The notes beneath the pieces were generated by a model. The model made no database searches. It was not told the origin of the DNA and saw nothing but the letters and a program-made list of their open reading frames with translations. Positions 55,121 through 64,000 of a stretch of DNA of 64,000 nt are shown piece after piece; the stretch's first letter is position 1, and each line of letters starts with the position of its first letter. This DNA is from Mortierella alpina (Eukaryota; Mortierellomycota; Mortierellomycetes; Mortierellales; Mortierellaceae). Made by a program: the position numbers and the translations under genes. The DNA is taken from positions 186,001 through 250,000 of the forward strand of contig JANATF010000006.1 of assembly GCA_029449245.1 (NCBI GenBank), in the 5' to 3' direction.

Positions 55121-58100
55121 ATGGACACGCGTGAAAGACCGGTTGCACGCATGCAGGTGCGCATGTTTGACGGCTTCAAGGGATCCTTCTACCTCTACTC
55201 TGGAATCAACTTTGTCGGACGCGATGCTCATTCAGTCCAGGTCTTCATGCCCCACTACTTTATATCCCGCCACCATTTGGAGATTGGTACTAGACACAGC
55301 ACTGCACGCTCTAGGACAGCGCATGCCATTGGAATGCACGGGCAGTCTGGCAAACCTTGTCGCTTACTGACCACATGCTGGTCACTTCTTTCTTACAGAA
55401 TGCCGAGAAAAGGGACCTCTTTGGGTCAAAGACTTGCCAAAGAGTCGTGTAAGACTTTACTCCATTGAAAGTCGCTCATCCTCTCCTCCTTCATGTTTTC
55501 TTCAACAACTAATGCAGCCTGTTCATCGCTTTATTTTCACCAGAATCAGCCCTGCTCGCGGATAAACGGCAGTGATATGAGGAGAGACGCTTGGTACGAG
55601 CTGCTTCCGGGAAGGGTATGGACACCATGTTTTTTTTCCCTATCTAAAAAGACTCTTCAGAGATCGCGACAATATGCTGGCGACTGCATTGTGCTCACAT
55701 TCCACTTACTCGGTCGTAGGAGATTGTTCTTGGAGGTCTTGTGCACTGCTTCATGGAGGAACTTTCGGCAGACGAGCAGAAGAATGGACCAGCAAAGGTA
55801 AAGAGATATATTTGGTGGCAAACAGAGGAGAGTACTTCTCTCTGTGGGCACCCCTTGTTGATAACCTTTTCGCTTCATCAATATATCTCTAGAGAGATGT
55901 GAATCCCATCATACAAAAGTATCGCGAGGATCGCTTCGCTTCTATCATCGGCGACTGTACGCCTGACCCGGAAAGTTTGGCGAGCCATAGTAGACTCAGG
56001 AGCACCATTTTGCACTCGGCTGCTAACCAGGAGGCGGAGGAATCTGTGGAGGACAGCTCCATTCCGTGCACACTGCCTATGGCAGACGTTACTCAGCGAC
56101 TAGAGGACGACACAAGTGACTACGGATCCAACACGGACGGTGAAATCCAGGCCACCATTCCCTGGGGCCCACAACCAACGATCATGATGCCCAAACCACG
56201 TTCGAAACCACCACCAGTAGCGTCTTCGGAGTCCCTCGATCAAACTTTTCCTTTGGCGCGTTCGTTTGACCTCTCCAACGAGGGTCTCTTTGACCACGAT
56301 GTCCCCACCCAGCTCATTGACGACAATGAATCCGCTGCACCGCCGCATATCTTCTCTCCAAGGCCTTGTGATCCTGACGCACCCACGCAGGTGTTGAGCT
56401 TTCACAGTGATTCCATCCTCCCGCCAGAGCTTACTTCTGTTTCTGTATCACATTCTATGAGACCTCTGGATGCCGGACAAGAGTTTGTTCCAGACACTCA
56501 AATCTCGGAACACCCAACGTCTTTCATTGGCGTGTCCCACGACGATGTGGCAGAGGAGTTGGATCCAGTCGACACAGACCACGACAGGGTGCCCGCCACA
56601 CAATCGACTCAGCAGGACGAGGACACTACAGGCGCCAAGGTTTCGTTCGATAGCCCTAACCAATCTCAGGAGCCGGAATCCGCAGTCTCACCAGAGATAT
56701 CTCAGGTGCGCTCCTCCGCCTCCTTTGAGCCAACCCTTCTACTCCCCGATATACTTCAACTTCAGGATGTCGTCCAATCCACCCCTGTGCATCTTCACGG
56801 GAAATTTCCCGAAAATTCTGAATCGGAGGAGAAACAACGTGCTCTGGATTCGGATGATGTGGAAAAAGTTCCTCAAACGCCAGAAGACAAGCATCATGCT
56901 GGGATGTCCGACGTCTCCACGCAAGAGATGGTTGTGCAATCTGCGCCTCTGGGCGACCTGTCGGAGGGAGATGGCGCTCAGTCCACGGATGCGATGACTA
57001 GTGAGGATCAGCAGTTAAAGGACCTTGGATTCAGTTCACCACATACCACCTCGATCACCCCTTCAGTGCCAAAAACAGTAGGAGATGTCTCAGGCTTGGG
57101 AGATGATGCTGCGCCGAGCGCAATAGCTCAGGCTCATATTCATCGTGAGACGAGCGGAAATGAAAAGCCAAAGGACGACTCGATAGATCAAGATAGCGAT
57201 GGGGATGTACCCATGATCCCAAGACGTACGAGGCGATCTCGACCTATTTTGAAGGACAGCCAGGAGACCTCTTCGTCTTTTTCACTGACGGACAGTCCCT
57301 CAACTGATCACGAAGGCGGCTCCAGCATGGCCAGCGTAACCCGATCGGTCTCTAGGCAACCAAGTCGGATATCAACGCGCAAGAAGGAAGGATCCCCCAA
57401 GCACAGCATGGGAGCCGATGCAAGAGCTGAGAGTCCGCCAAAACCATCCAAGTTGATCAAGACTGAGAGCACGGATGAAACTTTCGCCTCCACTTCTAGT
57501 ATGCGTCTTACTCCTGGAAGGCTGCTCAGAAAATCAACATCCGACAGGTCTATGCTGGACATGGAGCCATACAAGCCTGTGGTCATGATCAGCGCACCAA
57601 AGATGACCGACGCCGAGAAAGTAGGTGTTTCATTTTCTTGGCCCATTTGGCAGCATAGCCCTCTAATTGGAAACTGATCCAGTTCTTTTTTGTCCGCTGC
57701 TTTTGGCTGCAACTAGAAAAGGCTCCGGACTCTCATTGCACGGTTAGGTGGCACATACCGGGATGACAAGAGCTCGTACAACGAAGCAACTGTCCTCATT
57801 TTTCAAGGCACATCGAGAACGTGGAAGCTGATGTGCGCCATCGTCAGATGCATTCCCATTGTCACAATGAACTGGCTGACAGAGTCTAGCACCAGCAACA
57901 GATTTCTGCCATGTAAGTGATATCGGAACTACTGCAAGGCGTCGTCATTACTTTTACTCTTCGTGCGCGGTGGCCTGATTTTTAAACGCCTTTCTTCTTT
58001 TTTTTTTTTGATACTTAGACGGCGGATTCCTGTTCGACGGCCTTGATATGGAGAACGACTCTGGTGTAAGTCTCGCAGAGTCGTGCAGAAAAGCGCAGGA

Positions 58101-58518
58101 GAGGCTAGGGAGGAACGACCCGCTCTTTCAGGGCCTGCTATTCTATTTCATTGCCCATAAAGGCAAGGGCAAGCAGACAAATAAGGGCATTGTTATCAAC
58201 GCCAACATGATCAAGGACACCATCACACCAATGGTAGCGGTGTGCAGCGGAAAGGTTCGTGAAGTCGTGATTATCTTCTAATTGATATATATATATATTG
58301 GGGACTATTGCTTCCGTGGTCGCCATCACTGACATTGCATACTACAATAGATCTGCAAAGGAGAGCCCAAGGAAGCGGACAAGGAGAATGTAGTCATCAT
58401 TGGGTCCGACGTTTGCAACGACGAAGCATTGGCTTATATCAACAAGGGCTTCCATGTTATGCGCCTGGAATTCATCCTCGGCTCAATACTTCGGCAGGAA
58501 GTGGACTTCACAAAGTAA
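55121..58518 (+). CDS. FHA and twin-BRCT protein (MDC1/Mdb1-like)
   Basis: Probable DNA-damage mediator that reads phosphorylated histone at breaks. Exons: 55121-55286, 55399-55446, 55518-55615, 55720-55797, 55893-57620, 57717-57912, 58019-58254, 58351-58518; 905 residues. An FHA domain lies at about 20-110 (INFVGRDAHSVQVFMPHYFI, SRHHLEI, DMRRDAWYELLPGR). A disordered middle of about 580 residues holds many SQ/TQ sites (VPTQLID, APTQVL, DTQIS, ATQSTQ, STQEM). Two BRCT domains end the protein: RTLIARLGGTYRDDKSS with the pocket-like RTWKLMCAI and IPIVTMNWL, then ENVVIIGSDVCNDEALAY. This layout matches vertebrate MDC1 and fission yeast Mdb1. The exon 2 donor at 55447 is chosen over 55449 because only it keeps phase. 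Confidence 0.82.
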
Positions 58519-58741
58519 AGCAGGATGAGTGGATCGAGTCTTTAAAGGTCGCAGTCATGCAGTTGACACGATACTCACAACGCTTTTACTTGACATGCAC
58601 CATTAGGGACAAAATCATCGCCGATCCAGGGGACCTCTAACGGAATTCTGCAGAGGACTATCCCCTATTTTCCACCCTCGCTTTCAAGTTGCATGATCAT
58701 ACATAATATATCCGGTTTTTTTATTGTCGATACATCTTGTA
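58519..58741. other. Shared 3' region of FHA/BRCT and ALKBH7 genes
   Basis: A 223-bp interval between convergent stop codons. No gene seen. Confidence 0.4.
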
Positions 58742-59903
58742 TTATGGAGGAACACCTGTGCGACCGCCAATGACCGATGGACCCAACGCGTTCTAGGATG
58801 GATGAGCAGGTGTTGGAGAATTCAGTCTTCCTTGCGCTAGTTCCCAGCACTTCAGTCCCCTTTTGCACCAAAACAATCGTTGCCCACACAATGACACTCA
58901 CCCTAAGCATGATGGAGATGCGCTTCTCCTTGGGGATGACCGTCCCTCTAAAATTGTGGTCCTCTAATTCGATCGGAATGCCATGCTTGTAATGGTATCG
59001 GACAGAGTCTCTCTGGAAGTAAAAGCAGCCTTTCGGCAAAAGAACGCGGAATTGCTTCTGGGGATCGTCCTCGTGGATGAGCTCCATCACGGCGTCCGAG
59101 CCGAGGCAGAGACCAGCAACGACCTCGCCTGAAGCGTCCAGATGATCCACGTGGGGCTTGATCCCGCCTTTGCCGGCCTCGAGCTCTAGGATATGAGGGG
59201 CGACCCATTTCCAACAAGGTGGGAAGAACTCTTGTTTGATGGACTGCATGACCTCACTCGGCGAGGTCCTGTTTCTCCCCTGACGCGACTCTGCTGTTGT
59301 CGAGAATGATGTCTCTGATACAGTCCCTTGGTCTCGATCGCCTAGTGATATAGATGCGGAAGAAGAAGCCGTGCCACCCCAGTCTGTTGCAGAACATTCT
59401 CTATACCGTGTAATGACTCCGTCGAAATGGCCATCCTCGTAGCGGATCTGTTTTCCGAGGGCGCGCTTCAACTTTTTGGTTGCGGCGGCAAGAAGCATCT
59501 CCTGCTCCTCTTGAGACAAGTACCCAGGAACGAGGATGAAATCTTGTAGGATCTGGGCTCTTTCTGAGGTAGGGATCCGCGAGAGATCAAAGTGTGACGA
59601 GGCAATGGATGGTGGGGTGCAGAGCTGCTGATAGGCTAGTGTCCCTGGATCGCTACCACCTGGTTCAGTTGAACTTGGCGGTGTTGTTGAGAGCAGGGAC
59701 GAAGGTCGTAGTGGTGACTGACGTGGGAGGAAGGGTGTTGCAAAGGCACGGGTACTGGCTACACCCCCGTCCCTGGATCCTGCATTCATTTGCACTGCGC
59801 ATGCTGATCGTGACAGAGGAGAACAGGCGGTCATGCGAGCAAGGGAAATTGCCCTACTGGCTCGTGCAATGCAATGCACTCCTGCATATGGCAGCCTGGA
59901 CAT
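58742..59903 (-). CDS. ALKBH7: ALKBH7-like mitochondrial AlkB dioxygenase
   Basis: Fe(II)/2-oxoglutarate dioxygenase of the AlkB family; human ALKBH7 is mitochondrial and promotes programmed necrosis and metabolism. Exons: 58902-59903 and 58742-58792; 350 residues. The first 60 residues are Arg/Ser/Ala-rich with few acids, as in a mitochondrial targeting sequence. The catalytic core shows HVDHLD (H251, D253), AGLCLGSDAVMEL, a distal His in RYHYKHGI (about 307) and FRGTVIPKEKRISIMLR with the 2-oxoglutarate-binding Arg. A Ser/Thr-rich insert of about 50 residues (172-220) is absent from the animal protein. A consensus donor follows IMLR; splicing adds 16 residues, while the unspliced frame stays open for 78 more. 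Confidence 0.88.
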
Positions 59904-60069
59904 GGGGTTTCGTCTTTGGTGTGTGTGCCAGTGTTTTGTGGGTGTTCGTGGAGAGGAATGAGGAGAGGGAGGATTCTTCGCCGCAAGGACCTCTTCTTAT
60001 ATGTGTGGCCGCTCAAAAGAGGAAGTTCCGATAGTTTTTTTTTAATGTTCCAACGTTGCGCGATCTTTT

Positions 60070-61065
60070 CTACAAGCGTCCACATCCGATGATGGTGATG
60101 GCTTGGATTGGGCGTTCCTCCTCGTCCGTTGGGATCTTGTTCAACTTCTCCAGCAAGGCCAATCCATCTGCGCACACTCCATCGCTGCTACTATTGCTAC
60201 TACTATTGCTACCAGTGCGATCACCTGTTGTTGTCAAACCTGCCCTGTCAATATCTCCCTCCTCAACGACCTGTCCAAAGGCCACATAACTCCCCACCAG
60301 AGCCTTGGTCCACCGTGGTCCGTCTCCAATGGTCAAAAAGAACTGCGAGCCATTGGTATTCTTGCCTCTGTTGGCCATTGCCAGGACGCCTGGCTTGTTG
60401 AACACCCCTTTCCTCAATCCATGTCTCTCGTCGGCAAAAGGCTTTGGGTTCTCAATGGACGGGATGCTTGAGTGGCCACCCGAGCCATCATTCTTTGTAA
60501 AGTCCCCTCCTTGGATGATATGATCTTTGACCAGTCTAAAGAACCGCGTATGAACATAGGTAGCCTCCTGGACCGTGTTCGTGTATGTGGACTCGACAAA
60601 GTTCAAAAAGTTTTGCGTGGTCTTGGGACAGCCAGCAGTGTCCAGACGGAGGATGAGACGACCGCCAGGGAGAGGTGCCGGCTCATTGAGGGTGATGGAG
60701 CCACCCTTGGTCAGGGCTGGGTTAGAGTCGTAAATCTCCTGAAGGTTCTGACGGTCTTCAGGTCCGAGTTGTTCAAGGGTCATGCCTTCGTAACCGTAGA
60801 GTGACCCATGGGTCGCGAAGAAGGCTTGACCACGGTGGTAGCTATCGAAGAAGGAACGGTGAGGAAGGTACGTTAGCAAGGTATGTTTTTGTATGGATGT
60901 TGGTGGCGCGACTGTGCTGTAGTGTCCGTGTCAGTGTCTGCGTCTGTACTTCACTTACAGATCCCATGAGGTCGCTTTGAATTCTTGATCGCCAATCTCA
61001 ACGTCGAGATAGACGAGGGTATTTTCGTCGCTGCTGCAGCTGCTTGTGGTCGTGTCGTCGGTCAT
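60070..61065 (-). CDS. Cyclophilin-type peptidyl-prolyl isomerase
   Basis: Catalyses cis-trans isomerisation of X-Pro bonds. Two exons, 60959-61065 and 60070-60841; 292 residues. The first exon encodes an N-terminus with TLVYLDVEIGDQEFKATSWD, a variant beta-strand opening. The cyclophilin core spans about 95-285 with FFRLVKDHIIQGGDFTKNDG, KPGVLAMANRGKNTNGSQFF (GSQFFLT) and WTKALVGSYVAFGQVVEEG. The catalytic Arg is within FFRLV, and the Trp that confers cyclosporin sensitivity has a positional equivalent in RWTKALVG. About 50 residues between the first strand and the core (YGYEGMTLEQLGPEDRQN) are extra compared with cyclophilin A. It precedes ALKBH7 on the same strand by 166 bp. Confidence 0.93.
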
Positions 61066-62204
61066 TTGTGGAATGTTGCAGTGGATTGCTATTGTCGTTG
61101 CGGCTATGGAATGGAAACGAGAAAGAGATGCATCTCATTTTTTTTACGACCCAACACTTAAATAAGGTGGGCTCCAATGACCTCATGCGTCCTATCATGC
61201 CATGCATGAGCGAAATGAAGCGCTTTCTCCACCCTGCTAATTAATGCGAGAGGCGAGGAGAGAAGGGGTCGCGCTTGTCAGAGGTTGCCGCTTGCCCGAA
61301 GAGGGCCTCGTAATTATGCGCCTTTTCTTTTTTGATCTTGCTTCGGACAGTCGCCGTGGTTTTCGTTGCTCGGGTCCATTGCCCGGGTCCTTGGTATCAA
61401 TGCAAGCACCCCACTTCCATGCACTCTCTGTGCTCCCGATCCCCGTCATCTCAAGGGTCGTCGTCTGCTTCTCGAAACGAACCTAGTCAGCCATTGTGAC
61501 GATATGACTTTGAGGGGCCACTTGATATCTCTAGACGCCCTGATCCATGTTGTCCCGCTTGCTTCACGCGATACCCCAAGATGCGAGCGTTGAGCAACCA
61601 AGGATGATTCCACAGGGGTCTCGGCCTCATTCATAATTCACATGCCAGCTCTCTTTCCACACAAACTCCTCCTAAAAATGTCCCCGGCCAGATCACTTGG
61701 ATCGCCATTGGCTCCCTCAGACGCTTTACAAAGTTTTCCTGAGCCCCCTGAGCCCCGGCATGTAAACCAACACTGACAAAGCAGCGTGTTCATGGAGTGT
61801 ACGTAGAGGAATGGTATTGTGCATGCAGGAGCATGGCCTCTAGGTGTACATATGTCGATATGTCTAGGCATCACGCGTCGGGTCGGCAGAATGCAAAAGA
61901 AAGTGGAATTGGAGTTTGGGGACACGACTACATCTTTTGTCTTCTCATTCTACACTCTCACACTTTTTTTTCCTGCTGCTTTCCTAGCCAGCACTCCGAA
62001 AGTCTGTAGTCCGCTGCGAGTGGGTCATGGACTAGGCATGGGCTGTTATGGTACAGTAGCATGGAGGAGAAGTGGACAGTCTACAGGAAATAAGGATGCA
62101 TATGTGGGAATTAAAGGTCTAAAGGTCTGGAAGTAAGTATATGACAGGAAATAAGGATGACGTAATTGCAATATCCAATACAGATTCATCATATTCTTAT
62201 TTAT
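61066..62204. other. Intergenic, no gene recognised
   Basis: About 1.1 kb including the cyclophilin promoter and the 5' flank of tRNA-Leu copy 4. Near 62050-62160 it shares with the flank of copy 2 a GTAGCATGGAGG segment and GGAAATAAGG units, and an ACAGATTCAT block nearer the tRNA. The open frames here are short and unremarkable. Confidence 0.4.
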
Positions 62205-62219
62205 GTGGCTTATTCATAT
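62205..62219 (+). promoter_or_regulatory. Conserved element immediately 5' of tRNA-Leu copy 4
   Basis: GTGGCTTATTCATAT abuts the tRNA, identical to copies 1 and 2. Confidence 0.55.
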
Positions 62220-62302
62220 GGAGAGATGGCCGAGTTGGTCTAAGGCGCCGCGTTAAGGCCGCGGTCTATTCGTAGGCGTGGGTTCAAATCCCACTCTCTT
62301 CA
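62220..62302 (+). tRNA. tRNA-Leu(AAG), copy 4
   Basis: Same 83-nt sequence as the other three copies. A CTTTTG terminator-like run follows about ten bases later. A foldback element begins 23 bp beyond the 3' end. Confidence 0.95.
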
Positions 62303-62324
62303 CTTCTCTTTTGCGTCGACTCCT

Positions 62325-63286
62325 GCATGCGGAAGAACATACATGCACATGGGTGTGTATCTGTATATACACGCCCCTCCGTGTATATAATTTTTTCTTA
62401 GGTGAAAAGATACATACACGGGGGTGTGCATGGCTGAACACACAGGGGGGTGTATGGAAGCGTGTCCTGTGAAAACCCTTTTAGATACACACCTCCCCTA
62501 CTTTGTTTTTCATGAAAATGGTGATGAAATGCGACTCGAGGGTGATATGAATGCCTAAGCAGCGCGTTATATGGGTTTGGATCCCTAGGCAATGGCTTCA
62601 TCTTATATTACCATAGCTCTCCACTGTCTCCTCTGTAACGGCCACGGTTTTCATAAATCAAAGATTCACGGTAATTGCTCCTAATGTTCTGCGTCACTTG
62701 TGTCTTTTCCTCCTCACGCGCGCGCGTATCCCCACAGTCCTACGCGAAGAGTGACGGTATGATTGGCATGACACGGGAGCCCGTAGCTACCAGCAAGAAT
62801 ATCAATCAACCTTGCTTTTGGTCACCGTTTCGCTTTCAGGCTGGTCTGTTGTGGATCAATGGATGTATTACAGCACTTCAATGGCTGGTTGATTGGCGCT
62901 CCACATCAATTTCAAGCGCAGGATGTCATGGAGAAAGGAAAATCAATCTCACTCATGGAGTTATTGCTCTCTACAATAATACTCTTGCCATTCTAAACCT
63001 ATGTGAGAGTCGTTCGGGCTCTTATTCACAAGGATAGCCGGCATAGCCATTATCAATACATGGAGGCATGCTTTGGGCGAAAAAAGGGTAGAGGTAGGAG
63101 TAGGGGTGTGTATCTAAAGGGGTTTTCTCAGGACACGCTTCCATACACACCCCAGTGTATTCAGCCATACACATCCCTGTGCATCCAGGTTTTCCGTGTT
63201 GCATACACCCGACATGAACATATAAACACGCCCCCGTGTATATATAGATACACACCCGTGTGTATATATGTTGTTCCCCTGCATGC
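62325..63286. mobile_element. Foldback (inverted-repeat) element, about 960 bp
   Basis: Two arms of about 180-190 bp are imperfect inverted copies of each other. Arm 1 runs from GCATGCGGAAGAACATA at 62325 to TACACACCTCCCCTAC at about 62500; arm 2 runs from about 63098 to TTCCCCTGCATGC at 63286. The best-preserved shared stretch reads GTATGGAAGCGTGTCCTG and continues into GAAAACCC. Each arm also contains smaller hairpins built from ACACCCC/GGGTGTGT and TATATACACG motifs. The roughly 600-bp spacer has no coding frame of note. Structure suggests a MITE or foldback element; no transposase is present. Its left end lies just past the tRNA-Leu terminator. Confidence 0.7.
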
Positions 63287-63929
63287 GATGGACTCGAACG
63301 AGATGCTCGTTATTCTGACTTGAGTGTTTGGAACTGTTCTTTTTTGTTTACCAGTGAGTTTTCTGCTATAACACGAACACCTGGCTTGTGCTACGAAAGT
63401 TATTTTGGCGCTCAGTTGATGGGGAACGCACGCCCAAAGCACAGAAGAACTGTGATTTGAGGTTTTCCAGGACTCAAAGGGTTGTGTGAAGAAATGCTAC
63501 GCGCTTCGTCCCGATGGCAGCATGCATACGCGTCTCTGAGCTCGGGATCTCTCATTCTTGGACCTCTCTTCCCAACGGCACAAGTTTGAACTGCGCCTTC
63601 ATATGCTGTACAGTACATGTAGTGCGACACATATGAAAGTTGGAAAGAGAGCACATCCAAAAGAGAGCACGTTTGAGAGAGTTTGCAAGGGCGCGGTATA
63701 AGACAGTTTGTCTCTCCGCAAGGATCACTTTTCTCGTGGGCGAATCCCGTATGGCATCCTGCATCTCTTCTTCGGATCCCTTCACATTCGCCTTCATCGC
63801 TCCATCTCGTCCTCTTCCTTCCCCTCGTTGTCCTCTTTGCCTCCATACAACCCCATTTTTCTTGACACAGCCGTGCCTACCACACTCTCTCGCCGCAAGC
63901 CCATATCTCATATCCAGCACCCTGACGCG
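63287..63929. promoter_or_regulatory. Probable promoter and leader of a gene cut by the window edge
   Basis: The last 180 bp before 63930 are strongly pyrimidine-rich, the pattern seen before most starts in this window. Frames on the minus strand here are antisense and lack features. Confidence 0.35.
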
Positions 63930-64000
63930 ATGAGGTCGTCGTCTCCAGAACTACCCACTGAAATCTATCATGATCGACAGCCTTCTGCGAACCCTCAAGA
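63930..64000 (+). CDS. Partial gene, N-terminus only (cut by window end)
   Basis: An ATG at 63930 follows a CT-rich leader and opens a frame reading MRSSSPELPTEIYHDRQPS that runs off the window at 64000. Too little is present to identify the protein. The leader composition and intact frame are the only support. Confidence 0.4.
   Translation, partial: MRSSSPELPTEIYHDRQPSANPQ

Noticed and set aside
1-64000. Search for CRISPR arrays, prokaryotic operons, prophage or reverse-transcriptase elements
   Set aside because: No direct-repeat/spacer array, no phage or integrase genes and no retroelement proteins were seen; the repeats found are micro/minisatellites, a tRNA-flank array and one foldback element.

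Overview
The window is nuclear DNA of a filamentous fungus. Most genes are cut by many short GT-AG introns of about 55-200 bp, promoters are rich in CT tracts, and convergent and divergent gene pairs are closely spaced. The gene set points to an early-diverging lineage, most likely Mortierellomycota (Mortierella/Linnemannia-like): it has an MMAA-type GTPase of vitamin B12 metabolism, a JMJD6-type oxygenase, an augmin-like coiled-coil protein, a DASH subunit and an eisosome (Pil1/Lsp1) protein. The organism call is inference. I rebuilt 19 complete protein-coding genes exon by exon. In every case the exon lengths sum to a multiple of three and the phases agree across junctions. One further gene is cut by the right edge. 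There are five tRNA genes: one elongator tRNA-Met(CAT) and four near-identical tRNA-Leu(AAG) copies. Layout, left to right: 1-2.1 kb has no recognisable gene; two tRNAs lie at 2.1-2.35 kb. Sphingosine kinase (minus) and the mitochondrial MMAA GTPase (minus) follow, then a CNH-domain protein (plus), then two tandem paralogous FAD monooxygenases (plus). From 18.3 to 22.8 kb the window is gene-poor, with a degraded gene, a doubtful low-complexity gene, a tRNA-Leu and microsatellites. From 22.8 to 29.1 kb a Rho2-like GTPase (plus) faces an F-BAR/RhoGAP protein (minus). A gene-dense block follows: ADA2 (plus), neurochondrin-like (plus), HAUS5-like (minus), DNAJC11-like (plus), DAD1 (minus) and a chromate transporter (plus). 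After a tRNA-Leu with a repeat array come the Pil1-like eisosome protein (plus), SDS22 (minus), RRN7/TAF1B (plus), JMJD6 (plus), an FHA/SQ-TQ/twin-BRCT protein (plus), ALKBH7 (minus) and a cyclophilin (minus). The right end holds the fourth tRNA-Leu, a roughly 960-bp foldback (inverted-repeat) element just downstream of it, and the first codons of another gene. Functional themes: Rho signalling (GTPase plus GAP), chromosome segregation (DAD1, HAUS5-like, SDS22), DNA-damage signalling (FHA-BRCT protein), mitochondria (MMAA, DNAJC11, ALKBH7), and transcription/chromatin (ADA2, RRN7, JMJD6). These neighbours are separately transcribed, not an operon. The most striking sequence-level observations are a 6-nt microexon in the Rho switch I region after a 1.2-kb intron, a conserved 11-nt microexon coding part of the GD motif in both FAD monooxygenases, the tRNA-Leu cassettes with conserved upstream elements, and the foldback element beside one of them.
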